From contig CAZCCV010000009.1 in NCBI GenBank assembly GCA_964497515.1, positions 1-64,000 of the forward strand: a stretch of DNA of 64,000 nt, in the 5' to 3' direction. The position numbers were made by a program, and so were the translations under genes. Shown here piece by piece: positions 8,147 to 18,055 of this stretch. The notes beneath the pieces were generated by a model. It was not told where the DNA came from and did no database searches. It saw only the letters and a list, made by a program, of their open reading frames with translations. Origin of the DNA: CAZCCV01 sp964497515 (GTDB lineage Bacteria > Armatimonadota > UBA5829 > DTLH01). How positions within the stretch are numbered: position 1 is the first letter of the stretch; each line of letters starts with the position of its first letter.

Positions 8147-11100
8147 ATGGCACTTTCAGACTTGCTGCAACTAAATAGCGATCTTCCGCAGTTTCGGAGT
8201 ATAGTCGACGCTCTTGAGCAGTCAAAAGCAAGCGTGCACCTCGACGGGCTTTCGAATTCCGCAAAAGGATTTGTCCTCGGGGCACTATCTAAAGAACTCG
8301 CGCACCCGATGTTCATTCTCACCTACTCCAGCGAGCAGGCAGAGCGGCTTGCTGATGATTTTGCACAGTTTGGCATTGATGACTCCGAGCTCTATGTGCT
8401 TCCTTCGTCGGATGCGTTGATCTTTGAAGAAGGCGCACCGGATTATGGGGCGATCGGGCACCGGCTGGCTGCAATGGACGCTATATCGAGTGGACGCCAA
8501 GTTATCGTAGTTGCTCCGATAAATGGCGCTCTCAGGCGAACTATGCCGCGACAGATGCTGCACGATTACCGCCTAGAAGCGAGCGTCGGAGAGACTCTTG
8601 TAGTAGAAGACTTCGTGAGCCGGTTAGTCGATCTCGGCTACGAACGTGTTGATGTGTGCGAGAGCCACGGCGAGTTCAGTGTGCGCGGCGGAATAATCGA
8701 CCTATATCCATCGAACGAGGTTGAACCACTCAGAATTGAGCTTTTCGGAGATGACATAGAGAGCATTCGGGCGTTCGATCCAACATCACAGCGTTCTACA
8801 GACCGCCGCAAAAGAATCCTTGCTCTGCCTGCAAGAGAGGTCGTGCTGACTGCAGCAAACGCAGATTCGGCAGCCGAGTCGATACACGCAGAGATGCAGG
8901 AGCAGATCCGCAAGTTTGAAGAAGCGGATCAGTCGGAAGAGGCGGCGCGATTGGAAGCCAAGGTAGAAGATGATATCTCCAGACTGACCAACCTTGCATA
9001 CTTCGATGGAATCGAAGGCTACCTGCCTTATATTTATCCTGAAGAATACTCAATACTCGACTATCTTACGCCATCGGCTATCGTAGTATTTGACGAGCCA
9101 CATCAGACTGCATCTCAGTGGGAGCAGCACGAGCAAGAGATGTTGGAAGCTCTGATAAATCGTGCCGGACGTGGGCTTCTACTGGCGTCTACAAAGAGTC
9201 AGCACGTATCAGTCGACTCTGCACTGGCAAAGCTTTCGAAATCCTGGCCGGGACTAATTCTTACGGTTCTAGATAGACCGCTACCATACGGATTGAAGGG
9301 CACAAGGCTGCACGTTGAGTCATCACCCGTTGAAACATTCGCTGGCAAAATCGATCTCTTCGTAGACCAACTGAAAACATGGAGTGCAAACAAACTGCGC
9401 GCTGTTATAGCCACTAATCAGCACGACCGAACTGTGGAATTGCTCGGCGAACACGGCATTCCGATACGGCCTAACGAGGAGCTGACAGCCAATGCGCCAT
9501 CGGGCGTATATCTGATTGCATCGCAGATGCGCTCTGGATTCAAACTGCCAGAAGCAAATCTGGTTGTAGTCTCAGATTCCGAAGTCTTTGGCATTACGCG
9601 CACTCGTCGTCCAAGAAAGACCGCCAAAGAAGGTGTGCCAATATCAACAATCCTCGACCTCAAAGAAGGGGATTACATAGTGCACATCTCGCACGGAATC
9701 GGTGTATACCGCGGTATCGAGCAGCTTACAGTAGAAAACGTGTCGCGGGAGTATTTGCTGCTGGAATACGCGGGTGAAGACAAACTCTATGTGCCAACCG
9801 AACAGATAGACAGAGTGCAGAAGTACATAGGTGGCGAAGGAAACACTCCGCTGGTTCACAGGCTCGGAGGCAGTGAGTGGGTTAGAGCCACAAAGCGTGT
9901 GAAGCAGGCAGTAAGAGAGATGGCTAAGGAGCTGATTGAGCTGTATGCCTGGCGTCAGGCGCTCGGCGGTTACTCGTTCAGCCCGGATACGCCTTGGCAG
10001 CAGGAGATGGAATCGGCATTTCCTTACGAAGAGACAGCCGACCAGATTGAGGCCATTAACGATGTGAAGCGCAATCTCGAAGAGCCCAAACCGATGGATC
10101 GACTGATATGTGGTGACGTTGGCTACGGTAAGACCGAAGTTGCCGTAAGAGCCGCTTTCAAGGTAGTAAACGATGGCAAGCAGGTCGCTGTTTTGGCTCC
10201 CACAACGGTGCTGGCACAGCAGCACTGGAACACGTTCAAAGAGCGCCTGGGCGCGTTTCCGATAGGCATAGAGATGCTCTCTCGGTTCCGCACGCGCAAG
10301 GAGTCAAAAGCGGTAGTAGAGGGCTTGGAGCTCGGCACAGTTGATATTGTTATCGGCACGCACAGACTCTTCTCGAAGGACGTCAAGTTCAAGGATCTTG
10401 GACTATTGATAGTCGACGAAGAACAGCGCTTCGGCGTCAGCCACAAAGAGCGTCTGAAGCAGTTGAAGAAGAACGTAGATGCACTCACCCTTACAGCAAC
10501 GCCGATTCCAAGGACTCTGCATATGTCGCTTGCCGGCATACGCGATATGAGCGTGATTAACGATCCACCAGAGGGCAGAACACCGATTAAGACGTTTGTG
10601 CGCGAATATGACGACGAAGTAGTCCGCGAAGCGATAATCCGCGAGATTGACCGTGGTGGACAAGTATTCTTTGTACACAACAGAGTGGAAAACATCGAAC
10701 ACGTTGCAGAACATATCGCAAAGCTGGTGCCGTATGCGCGCGTCGATATAGGCCACGGTCAAATGGATGAAGACGATCTGGAACGGGTTATGCTCGATTT
10801 CTACGACCGGAAGTACGATGTGTTAGTCTGCACGACGATAGTCGAAAGCGGGTTGGACATTCCAAACGTCAATACAATTGTAGTGAACAACGCAGATAAA
10901 ATGGGGCTCGCGCAGCTTTATCAGCTCCGAGGGAGAGTTGGCCGGTCAAATAAGCAGGCATACGCCTATTTGATGTACAAAGCCGACAAGTCTCTTACCG
11001 AAGTCGCGGAGAAACGACTCGAAGCGATTCGTGAGTTCACCGATCTGGGTTCTGGCTTCAGAATCGCGCTTAGAGATTTGGAAATCCGGGGTGCGGGGAA

Positions 11101-11671
11101 TCTATTAGGAGCTGAACAACACGGCCAGATAGCTCAAGTAGGTTTCGACCTTTACTGCCAACTGCTATCGCAGGCGGTTTCGGAGTTGAAGGGAGAGGAA
11201 GTTCAGGAGGTTCAGCTTCCACAAGTGGATCTGCCAATCGACGCCTACATCCCTCAAGACTATATGACCGCTGAAGCGCAGAGAATATTCTTTTACAAGA
11301 AGATGGCAGCGGCGAAGACTGAAAAGGAAGTCCGTCAGATCCAGGACGAACTGGACGACCGTTTTGGCGACCCACCCAAGCAAGTATGGAATATGCTTTC
11401 GATACTGCGTATGAGAATCAGAGCGGCTGAGGTTGGTATTTCGTCGATATCTACCGACAAGCGGCAGATAATCATTCGATTTGCCCCAGGATTCAGGTTG
11501 ATTCAGGAAGTGCAGCGCGAGCTTCAGCGCACACATAAGCGTCACTGGTTCCAGGGCGATAGAGTCGCGATCAACCCGGACACGCCGAGAATTGTCAATC
11601 TGGTGGAAGATATGATTGAGATTGTGGCAAAGGGGCTTAAAACCAGTGCGAAGAAAATGCAGGTAGCTTAA
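8147..11671 (+). CDS. mfd: Transcription-repair coupling factor Mfd
   Basis: A 1174-residue superfamily 2 translocase that displaces RNA polymerase stalled at DNA lesions and recruits UvrA. In order: an N-terminal UvrB-like module, the RNA polymerase-interacting domain (about 490-570, with GDYIVHISHGIGVYRG), helicase domain 1 with Walker A GDVGYGKTEV (about 655) and DEEQ (about 756), helicase domain 2 with QLRGRVGRS, and the C-terminal TRCF domain. The start is uncertain. In-frame ATGs lie at 8042, 8078 and 8147. 8042 lies at or before the predicted transcription start, and 8147 gives the usual family length and a typical N-terminus but has only a weak ribosome binding site. Monocistronic. 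Confidence 0.96.
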   Translation: MALSDLLQLNSDLPQFRSIVDALEQSKASVHLDGLSNSAKGFVLGALSKELAHPMFILTYSSEQAERLADDFAQFGIDDSELYVLPSSDALIFEEGAPDYGAIGHRLAAMDAISSGRQVIVVAPINGALRRTMPRQMLHDYRLEASVGETLVVEDFVSRLVDLGYERVDVCESHGEFSVRGGIIDLYPSNEVEPLRIELFGDDIESIRAFDPTSQRSTDRRKRILALPAREVVLTAANADSAAESIHAEMQEQIRKFEEADQSEEAARLEAKVEDDISRLTNLAYFDGIEGYLPYIYPEEYSILDYLTPSAIVVFDEPHQTASQWEQHEQEMLEALINRAGRGLLLASTKSQHVSVDSALAKLSKSWPGLILTVLDRPLPYGLKGTRLHVESSPVETFAGKIDLFVDQLKTWSANKLRAVIATNQHDRTVELLGEHGIPIRPNEELTANAPSGVYLIASQMRSGFKLPEANLVVVSDSEVFGITRTRRPRKTAKEGVPISTILDLKEGDYIVHISHGIGVYRGIEQLTVENVSREYLLLEYAGEDKLYVPTEQIDRVQKYIGGEGNTPLVHRLGGSEWVRATKRVKQAVREMAKELIELYAWRQALGGYSFSPDTPWQQEMESAFPYEETADQIEAINDVKRNLEEPKPMDRLICGDVGYGKTEVAVRAAFKVVNDGKQVAVLAPTTVLAQQHWNTFKERLGAFPIGIEMLSRFRTRKESKAVVEGLELGTVDIVIGTHRLFSKDVKFKDLGLLIVDEEQRFGVSHKERLKQLKKNVDALTLTATPIPRTLHMSLAGIRDMSVINDPPEGRTPIKTFVREYDDEVVREAIIREIDRGGQVFFVHNRVENIEHVAEHIAKLVPYARVDIGHGQMDEDDLERVMLDFYDRKYDVLVCTTIVESGLDIPNVNTIVVNNADKMGLAQLYQLRGRVGRSNKQAYAYLMYKADKSLTEVAEKRLEAIREFTDLGSGFRIALRDLEIRGAGNLLGAEQHGQIAQVGFDLYCQLLSQAVSELKGEEVQEVQLPQVDLPIDAYIPQDYMTAEAQRIFFYKKMAAAKTEKEVRQIQDELDDRFGDPPKQVWNMLSILRMRIRAAEVGISSISTDKRQIIIRFAPGFRLIQEVQRELQRTHKRHWFQGDRVAINPDTPRIVNLVEDMIEIVAKGLKTSAKKMQVA

Positions 11672-11726
11672 CACGTTGAACCCTTAAGGGATCAAACTCA
11701 GCTCATAATTGGTGTTAAATGATCAG

Positions 11727-11758
11727 ATGCCTCAGCGAGTTCGCACTCGCTGAGGCAT
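11727..11758. terminator. Perfect 14-bp hairpin between mfd and nuoCD
   Basis: ATGCCTCAGCGAGT and its exact reverse complement flank a four-base TCGC loop between two convergent genes. There is no long T run on either side, so it may act as a bidirectional terminator or mRNA 3' end stabiliser. Confidence 0.75.
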
Positions 11759-11791
11759 TGTCACACATATACTATCTGATTGGCCGTCGAC

Positions 11792-13450
11792 CTATCGATC
11801 GATTTCCCCCAAAACAATATCGAGCGTGCCGAGAGTTGCAACTACGTCAGCGACCTTCCAACCACGAACCATCTGCGGCAGTGCCTGTAGTGTAATAAAC
11901 GAAGGCGACCTCCACTTCAGTCGGTAAGGCTTAGACCCTCCGTCGCTTACAATGTAGACTCCTAAGTCACCTCTTGAGGATTCGATGTGGTGATAAATCT
12001 CCCCGGCAGGAACCTTAAACACTGGTGGAAGCTTATAGGTGAGTTTTCCTTCTGGCAGGCCATCGATTGCTTGCTCTATGATCTTCAGGCTCTCTCTTAT
12101 TTCCTTAAGTCTTACGTGATAGCGCGCCAGATTGTCGCATTCCGGACGCACAGCAACTTCGAAATCGAAGCGATCGTAAATGGAGTATGGATCTGAGCGG
12201 CGGACATCGTAGTCCACTCCAGAGCCTCTTAGCGTCGGCCCATTGACTCCGTAGTTCACGGCATCCGAGGCAGAGATTGGCGAGACGTCGCGCATCCGCA
12301 GGATAAATATCTCGTTATAACTGAGCAGATTGTCGTACTCTGGCAGCATATCACGCTGCTGCTTGATATATTCGCGACATTTCTCGATGAAACCGTCTGG
12401 AAGATCCCGGCTCACGCCACCCGGACGGAAGTAGTTATAGGTGAGCCTAGCACCGCAGAGCATTTCGAAGAGATCGATAATAAGTTCTCGTTCGCGGAAT
12501 GCGTAAATGAACGGCGTAGTAGCGCCGAGATCGAGTCCCATCGAGCCAAAGAAGATCAAGTGGCTTGCAATCCGCTGAAGCTCCATAACGATGACCCGAA
12601 TATACTCAGCGCGCTCGGAGACTTCAATGCCGGCCAGTTTCTCTATAGCCTGCACATAGACCGCATTGTTCATCATCGAAGATATGTAATCGAAGCGATC
12701 CGTAAGCGGAATGAACTGTAACCACGTACGCATTTCAGCGAGCTTTTCCATTCCGCGATGCAGATATCCAACATCGGGAATGCAGTCGACTACAGTCTCG
12801 CCATTGAGCACCAATTCCAGTCGAAGGACACCGTGAGTGCTGGGGTGCTGTGGCCCCATGCTTATCTGTATCTCCTGCGTGCGCAGCCTGCCAGCTTCAT
12901 CACATATCAGAGTGCCATCCGGAGCTCTGTAGCAGACTGGCCCGGGTGGAGCAGGTTCGTCACTCTCTCCAAGCACCGACCAGTCCTCCGGAAGCCAATG
13001 CATATCATCCTCGGGGATGACATAATCCTTCCGCAACGGGTGACCCTCCCACCCATCAGGAAGGAGAATGCGCCGCAAGTCTGGGTGATCCGTAAACTGC
13101 ACTCCCAGCAGGTCGAAAATCTCCCGCTCCTGCCAGTCTGCGCCTTTCCACACCGAAAAGAGCGAGCAAATCTCAGGTGTTTCTCTGTTCAGATCGGTTT
13201 TCAAGACGACTTCTCGTCCGTTTTTGAGCGAGGAAAGGTGATAGAGGAGCTCGATTCGATCTTGATAATCCACACCTGTAATGCTTGCGGGGTAATCGAT
13301 CTGGTATTCGGGGTTATCCTTCAGGAACAGGCATATTTCGAGCAGTGACTCCGGCTTGATCTTGAGCGTAAGAACACTCTCTGCCGAATCGGTACTGATA
13401 ACAGCATCTGCAAACTGTTCGCCGATTGCGGCCACTGTAGTATCACTCAT
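11792..13450 (-). CDS. nuoCD: NADH-quinone oxidoreductase subunit C/D fusion
   Basis: A 552-residue fusion of the 30-kDa (NuoC) and 49-kDa (NuoD) peripheral-arm subunits of complex I. The NuoC part covers about residues 1-165 (with EREIFDLLGVQFTDHPDLRR). The NuoD part starts near 190 with the quinone-site segment MGPQHPSTHG and ends in the typical DIVLGEIDR. Its ATG overlaps the nuoB stop by four bases. No nuoE-N genes follow, because the operon ends here with a hairpin; the remaining subunits must be encoded elsewhere if a full complex is made. Confidence 0.97.
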   Translation of the reverse strand: MSDTTVAAIGEQFADAVISTDSAESVLTLKIKPESLLEICLFLKDNPEYQIDYPASITGVDYQDRIELLYHLSSLKNGREVVLKTDLNRETPEICSLFSVWKGADWQEREIFDLLGVQFTDHPDLRRILLPDGWEGHPLRKDYVIPEDDMHWLPEDWSVLGESDEPAPPGPVCYRAPDGTLICDEAGRLRTQEIQISMGPQHPSTHGVLRLELVLNGETVVDCIPDVGYLHRGMEKLAEMRTWLQFIPLTDRFDYISSMMNNAVYVQAIEKLAGIEVSERAEYIRVIVMELQRIASHLIFFGSMGLDLGATTPFIYAFRERELIIDLFEMLCGARLTYNYFRPGGVSRDLPDGFIEKCREYIKQQRDMLPEYDNLLSYNEIFILRMRDVSPISASDAVNYGVNGPTLRGSGVDYDVRRSDPYSIYDRFDFEVAVRPECDNLARYHVRLKEIRESLKIIEQAIDGLPEGKLTYKLPPVFKVPAGEIYHHIESSRGDLGVYIVSDGGSKPYRLKWRSPSFITLQALPQMVRGWKVADVVATLGTLDIVLGEIDR

Positions 13451-14028
13451 TTGTCGGCCTCCTCAGCTTGTTTTTCCGGTTTACCAAGGATTTTGGCGCC
13501 CTTCATTCGCAGCTTCTTTTCGCGAGCCTCAGCTTTAATCTTCTCGTGAACCGTAAGACAACCGTGAAGAAGAGCCTCCGGTCTCGGAGGGCATCCGGGG
13601 ATATAAACGTCGACCGGAACAATCAGATCGACACCCCTTACAACGGCGTAAGAATCGCGGAACGGGCCGCCAGCGTTCGCGCAACTGCCCATTGCGATAA
13701 CGTATCTGGGTTCAGCCATCTGCTCCCAAAGCCTGCGCACCCTCCACGCCATCTTTTTTGTAACCGTTCCGGCAACTATCATCAAATCGGCCTGACGGGG
13801 GCTGGAACGAAACATCATTCCAAACCTGTCGAAATCGTAACGGGCAGCGCCTGTTGCCATAAGCTCAATGGCACAGCAGGCGAGGCCGAACAGCATATAC
13901 CAGAGCGACCCTTCACGAGCCCATCCGAGCACGTTTTCAACTGGCCCAACAACCAGACCGCCACCCGGAATCCTCTCAAAAAGCACATCTGTATGGCGCT
14001 CTATAGGGTCAACTCGCTCGATATCCAT
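13447..14028 (-). CDS. nuoB: NADH-quinone oxidoreductase subunit B
   Basis: A 193-residue subunit carrying iron-sulfur cluster N2, the last redox centre before quinone. Ligands are visible as C51-C52 (GLACCAIE), C116 (GSCANAGG) and C146 (PGCPPRPE). The C-terminal 30 residues form a charged Lys/Glu-rich extension beyond the conserved domain. It lies 33 bases after nuoA and overlaps nuoCD by four bases, so the three are one operon. Confidence 0.98.
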   Translation of the reverse strand: MDIERVDPIERHTDVLFERIPGGGLVVGPVENVLGWAREGSLWYMLFGLACCAIELMATGAARYDFDRFGMMFRSSPRQADLMIVAGTVTKKMAWRVRRLWEQMAEPRYVIAMGSCANAGGPFRDSYAVVRGVDLIVPVDVYIPGCPPRPEALLHGCLTVHEKIKAEAREKKLRMKGAKILGKPEKQAEEADK

Positions 14029-14061
14029 TGTGTATTTCTCCTGAAAGGAACCTGGGAAGTG

Positions 14062-14433
14062 TTACTCCCACTTGAGGACGCCTTTTTTCCAGGCGTATAT
14101 AAGACCAGTTGCGAGGACGCCGATGAAGATGAACATATCGACAATCGCAAAAATTGCCAGCGGCGTGCCCTTAAGACTGGAAAGCGCAAGCGCCCACGGC
14201 AGAACAAAGACCACTTCCACGTCGAAGATGACAAAGACCAGCATATAAATGTAGTATCCCGGGCGGAGCTGCACCCAAGCGCTTCCCTTGGGGCGCTCAC
14301 CACATTCGTAAGTGGAAGTTTTTTGTCCTACTGGATTAGATGGCCTGACCAGCCACGAAACGAACAGGGTCACAACAACGAAGCCAATGCCAACCGCGAT
14401 GAACATCGCTACCCACAGATAATCAGTGGCCAT
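14062..14433 (-). CDS. nuoA: NADH-quinone oxidoreductase subunit A
   Basis: A 123-residue membrane subunit of complex I with three predicted helices. The conserved YECGERPKGSAWVQLRPGYYIYMLVFVIFDVEVVF region is visible in pieces, including the YECG loop and the acidic FDVEVVF in helix 2. First gene of the nuoA-B-CD unit, with a candidate promoter about 80-100 bases upstream. Confidence 0.97.
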   Translation of the reverse strand: MATDYLWVAMFIAVGIGFVVVTLFVSWLVRPSNPVGQKTSTYECGERPKGSAWVQLRPGYYIYMLVFVIFDVEVVFVLPWALALSSLKGTPLAIFAIVDMFIFIGVLATGLIYAWKKGVLKWE

Positions 14434-14506
14434 AGACTCTCACTCTCGGTGTAGTCGATAATGCGCAACGCGGAAAGCCAAAAAGCAAGCCGGCCGCGCC
14501 TTAGCT

Positions 14507-14536
14507 ATTGTATGGCATAACAGGGGTCGTGTGCAA
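14507..14536 (-). promoter_or_regulatory. Candidate promoter for the nuo operon
   Basis: On the minus strand TTGCAC (14536-14531), an 18-base spacer and TACAAT (14512-14507) precede nuoA by about 75 bases. A small CCTGGTA/TACCAGG hairpin after the upstream transglutaminase gene (about 14612-14630) may separate the two units. Confidence 0.5.
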
Positions 14537-14633
14537 CTCCCGAGAGGAGCAGACACATTTGATGAGGCAACCGATTGGCTGAGAGCCACAGCAGATATAT
14601 GTAACATAGCACCTGGTAATTATACCAGGCACG

Positions 14634-16097
14634 TCACTCGTACTTTTCGATGTCAGCCCTAAGCGATCCAAAGACTGGAGCCATCTCGAACATATTAGTG
14701 GCATCTCCCTCGGTGAGCTTAATATGAGTGGCATCCACAAACGATTTGTTCTGTGTGGGGTCAAACGCAACCCATTCGCCGACGAAGCTCTCAGCCCAAG
14801 CGTGGTAGTAGAAGCTGCCGTTCATATATACAAGCCCGGCTACGATTCGAGTGGGTATGCCTGCTGCACGTGCAAGAGATGCGTACAGTATTGCATAGTC
14901 ACGGCAGACGCCGGCCTTGTTTTTGAGAACATCCACCGCAGGACGAGCAATGCCAATATCTGTCCGCGGCTTCATATTTCCATAAACCCACGACTGGATC
15001 TTTGACGCTGCTTTAAATGCCGATTTCTCTTGCCCCACTATCTGCTTTGCTTTTCCTCTTATTTCCCAGGCATCACTCTGTAGATATGTAGTAGCTTTCA
15101 GATACTCAGCAACCGCATCATCAGTAACAGGGAGTTTTGCAGACTTAGATCCATCGAACTTACGGGCAGTTATGACGAATTCTGCAGAACGTTCGTCGCC
15201 TTTCGGCTCGAGCCATTTTGCCGTCTGGCGGTGATCGCTAATCGCCATTCGCGGTTCGATCTTACCCGAGAGTTTCACCTTCAGCTTTTTGATAGATCTC
15301 GGGTTTGGTAAATCGATGTTTGCACGCACACCTGTCGCTACCACGAAGTCGTCTGGAGGAGTATAGTTCTCGTCAATGCCATTTACTGCATCCTGTGCAG
15401 ATTCGATCAGCATTGTCAGCCCCATATTGGCTACTGATTTGATAATCGTTCCATCGGCAGTCTGCCAGGTAGTGACTCCACCCATACTGCCTGTAGAGCT
15501 TTTGACAGCGTATGTATTGTAGGTTTTTCCACCGACTTCCACCTTCTCCTTGTGTAGAACCTCTGAGGTAGCAGTATCGATTGTGAGAGTCATTGGGTTG
15601 AAATAGCGTGTGGAAGTCTTCCGACCGATCTGAGGTTCTCCCGAACCTACAGCATACATCGAATCGCTTACGAGACTAACCCCCTCGGGTATCTCTACAG
15701 TCTTCTCAGATTCCCCATTTGCAGTGACAACCTTGCATTTGATCTCACGATCGAAGTATCTGGCCTCAATCCGAGTTCGCTCACCACCTGAGGCCATATC
15801 GTAAGACTGAAAAACAGGGGTCATTTGTTGGTCTGTATATGTAGACGTGCTTATGTCCTGCTGCACTGTGGAACCGAGAAGAACCATCTTGGTTCTGATG
15901 AAACTGGTAATCTTATAGCCAGGTTTGTCCTCAAAAACCGTCGCCTCAGTCGTAATACGCATATAGCCCATCTTCTGCCCTGCCATATATACACCGAGCC
16001 ACTGTTCTGAAATAGGATCAGCGGCTTGAGAAAGCAGCGGGAGAGAAACCAGGTAGAGTACGGCAGCGAACAACGGGGAAAAACTAATCTTCTTCAA
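14634..16097 (-). CDS. Secreted transglutaminase-like domain protein
   Basis: A 487-residue exported protein. The N-terminus is a clear signal peptide (KKISFSPLFAAVLYLVSLPLLSQAADP). The C-terminal third is a transglutaminase-like core with the full Cys-His-Asp triad: Cys in KAGVCRDYAILYASLARAAG, His in YYHAWAE, Asp in VAFDPTQN. The middle is beta-rich and unassigned. Such proteins act in the periplasm as peptidases or amide-bond enzymes; the substrate is unknown. The start is a TTG at 16097 with GAAGGAG six bases upstream; the longer ATG reading (16223) would place an improbable hydrophobic stretch before the signal peptide. It lies 147 bases after atpC on the same strand. Confidence 0.88.
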   Translation of the reverse strand: MKKISFSPLFAAVLYLVSLPLLSQAADPISEQWLGVYMAGQKMGYMRITTEATVFEDKPGYKITSFIRTKMVLLGSTVQQDISTSTYTDQQMTPVFQSYDMASGGERTRIEARYFDREIKCKVVTANGESEKTVEIPEGVSLVSDSMYAVGSGEPQIGRKTSTRYFNPMTLTIDTATSEVLHKEKVEVGGKTYNTYAVKSSTGSMGGVTTWQTADGTIIKSVANMGLTMLIESAQDAVNGIDENYTPPDDFVVATGVRANIDLPNPRSIKKLKVKLSGKIEPRMAISDHRQTAKWLEPKGDERSAEFVITARKFDGSKSAKLPVTDDAVAEYLKATTYLQSDAWEIRGKAKQIVGQEKSAFKAASKIQSWVYGNMKPRTDIGIARPAVDVLKNKAGVCRDYAILYASLARAAGIPTRIVAGLVYMNGSFYYHAWAESFVGEWVAFDPTQNKSFVDATHIKLTEGDATNMFEMAPVFGSLRADIEKYE

Positions 16098-16244
16098 TCG
16101 GGACTCCTTCAGAGAAAATGGTCTGAAGTATATATACCACAAAACCCACAAGTATACTGACGGTTGGCCAAACCAACCGATAAACAAAGAGCTCAAAAGG
16201 ATTTTCCCCTTCGAGCCCTCCAATTGACGGTTAAAACCAGCAGT

Positions 16245-16658
16245 TTAGCGTCCTTCGCCCACCCTGATTCTGTTGATAGCTCGCTTTAGAGCTACTTCGG
16301 CGCGGGTAAAGTCTACACCCTCCTCGGCGTGCGCAAGCCATTCCTTGGCACGATGTTCGGCCTCTCTGGCACGGTCGATATCGATGTCTTCAGCCTTCTC
16401 CGCTGCATCCGATAGCGCAGTTACCCGGTTCTCCGAGACTTCCATAAACCCCTGAGTTGTAGCAATGCGAGTCTCTGAGCCATCAGCGCGCCTTACACGC
16501 ATTTCTCCGATAATCAGTTCGGTTATCATCGGAGCGTGATTCGCCATTATGCCAAGATACCCCTCGGCGCCGGGTGCAACAAGCGACACCACCTGATCAT
16601 CCGAAATAAGCACCTTATCTGGCGTTACAATCTCAAGAGTGAATGTCTTTTCGGCCAT
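16245..16658 (-). CDS. atpC: ATP synthase F1 epsilon subunit
   Basis: A 137-residue central-stalk subunit. The N-terminal beta-sandwich (FTLEIVTPDKVLISDDQVVSLVAPGAEG) and a C-terminal helical hairpin (RAREAEHRAKEWL...ALKRAINRIRV) are both present, so it is full length. It follows atpD by two bases and closes the atp operon. Confidence 0.97.
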   Translation of the reverse strand: MAEKTFTLEIVTPDKVLISDDQVVSLVAPGAEGYLGIMANHAPMITELIIGEMRVRRADGSETRIATTQGFMEVSENRVTALSDAAEKAEDIDIDRAREAEHRAKEWLAHAEEGVDFTRAEVALKRAINRIRVGEGR

Positions 16659-16660
16659 AG

Positions 16661-18055
16661 TTACTCAGCCTGCATTGTTCTGGCCTGCTCGACGGCCTCA
16701 TCAATCGTTCCAACCATATAGAACGCCTGCTCAGGCAGACTATCGTGCTTGCCTTCAAGGATTTCGCCAAACCCACGCACTGTCTCCTCTCTCGAGACGT
16801 AGCGACCCGGCCTTCCTGTAAAGACTTCTGCCACGAAGAACGGCTGCGATAGGAACATCTCGATCTTTCTAGCTCTGGCAACAGTCAGCTTATCATCTTC
16901 GGAAAGCTCATCTATGCCGAGAATCGCGATGATGTCCTGAAGCTCCCTATAACGCTGTAGAATCTGCTGAACCCCGCGGGCAACGTCATAGTGTTCCTGA
17001 CCAACGATGTTGGGATCGAGGATTCTCGAAGTAGACACCAGCGGGTCAACAGCCGGATAGATTCCTCTTACGAATACACGGCGCTCAAGATACGTTGTTG
17101 AGTCGAGGTGTGCAAAGGTGGTCGCCGGTGCCGGGTCGGTTGGGTCATCAGCAGGCACGTAGACAGCCTGAATTGACGTGACAGAACCACGTTTAGTAGA
17201 AGTAATCCTCTCCTGCAGGGCACCCATTTCGGTAGCCAGCGTTGGCTGGTAACCTACAGCCGAAGGCATTCTTCCAAGAAGCGCCGATACCTCACTCCCA
17301 GCCTGAACAAACCGGAATATATTGTCTACAAATAGAAGAACATCCTGTCCTTCCTTATCGCGGAAGTACTCCGCCATTGTAAGCGCTGCTAGAGCTACTC
17401 TGAGTCTTGCGCCGGGAGGTTCGTTCATCTGACCGAAGACCATAGTAGTCTTTTCGATGACGCCACTCTCCTGCATCTCCACCCAGAGGTCGTTTCCTTC
17501 GCGGGTTCGCTCTCCCACTCCACCGAACACGGAGAAACCGCCATACTCAGTAGCAACATTTCGAATGAGCTCAGTGATTAGAACCGTTTTGCCGATTCCT
17601 GCACCACCGAACAGACCTACCTTGCCACCTTTTGCATACGGACATACAAGGTCGATGACTTTGATGCCAGTATCAAACATCTCTCTGGCTGGCACCTGCT
17701 CCTCAAACGGGGGCGCCAAGCGGTGTATCGGCCATTGCTCTTCGGTCGTAACATCACCCTTCTTGTCGATTGTCTGGCCAAGCAGGTTGAACACCCGCCC
17801 TAGGGTCTCTTTTCCCACCGGCACTCGAATCGGGCCGCCGGTATCGACTGCCTCCATACCGCGCTGGATACCATCCGTAGAATCCATCGCTACGCAGCGC
17901 ACGATGTCGTTCCCGAGCATCTGTGCAACTTCGACAGTGAGCGGCGATCCATCTCTTTTGATATCTATCGCGTTTAGTATCTCCGGCAGCGCATCCGCTG
18001 GGAACTGGGCATCCACAACCGGGCCAATCACCGAGACTACTTTGCCTGTTGCCAT
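16661..18055 (-). CDS. atpD: ATP synthase F1 beta subunit
   Basis: The 464-residue catalytic subunit of F1. Walker A GGAGIGKTV, the catalytic loop GERTREGND, and Walker B VLLFVDNIFRF are intact. The ATG has CCGGAGG nearby. The 161-base gap to atpG is unusually wide for this operon and contains a small AGCCAA/TTGGCT hairpin at 18077-18094 just ahead of the ribosome binding site, which might tune atpD translation. Confidence 0.99.
   Translation of the reverse strand: MATGKVVSVIGPVVDAQFPADALPEILNAIDIKRDGSPLTVEVAQMLGNDIVRCVAMDSTDGIQRGMEAVDTGGPIRVPVGKETLGRVFNLLGQTIDKKGDVTTEEQWPIHRLAPPFEEQVPAREMFDTGIKVIDLVCPYAKGGKVGLFGGAGIGKTVLITELIRNVATEYGGFSVFGGVGERTREGNDLWVEMQESGVIEKTTMVFGQMNEPPGARLRVALAALTMAEYFRDKEGQDVLLFVDNIFRFVQAGSEVSALLGRMPSAVGYQPTLATEMGALQERITSTKRGSVTSIQAVYVPADDPTDPAPATTFAHLDSTTYLERRVFVRGIYPAVDPLVSTSRILDPNIVGQEHYDVARGVQQILQRYRELQDIIAILGIDELSEDDKLTVARARKIEMFLSQPFFVAEVFTGRPGRYVSREETVRGFGEILEGKHDSLPEQAFYMVGTIDEAVEQARTMQAE

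Noticed and set aside
12758..13348. 196-codon plus-strand frame inside nuoCD
   Set aside because: Antisense to a well-conserved coding region, with no homology I can see.
13468..14454. 328-codon plus-strand open frame across nuoB and nuoA
   Set aside because: It is antisense to two clear complex I genes, has low-complexity charged content, and lacks any recognisable domain or ribosome binding site.
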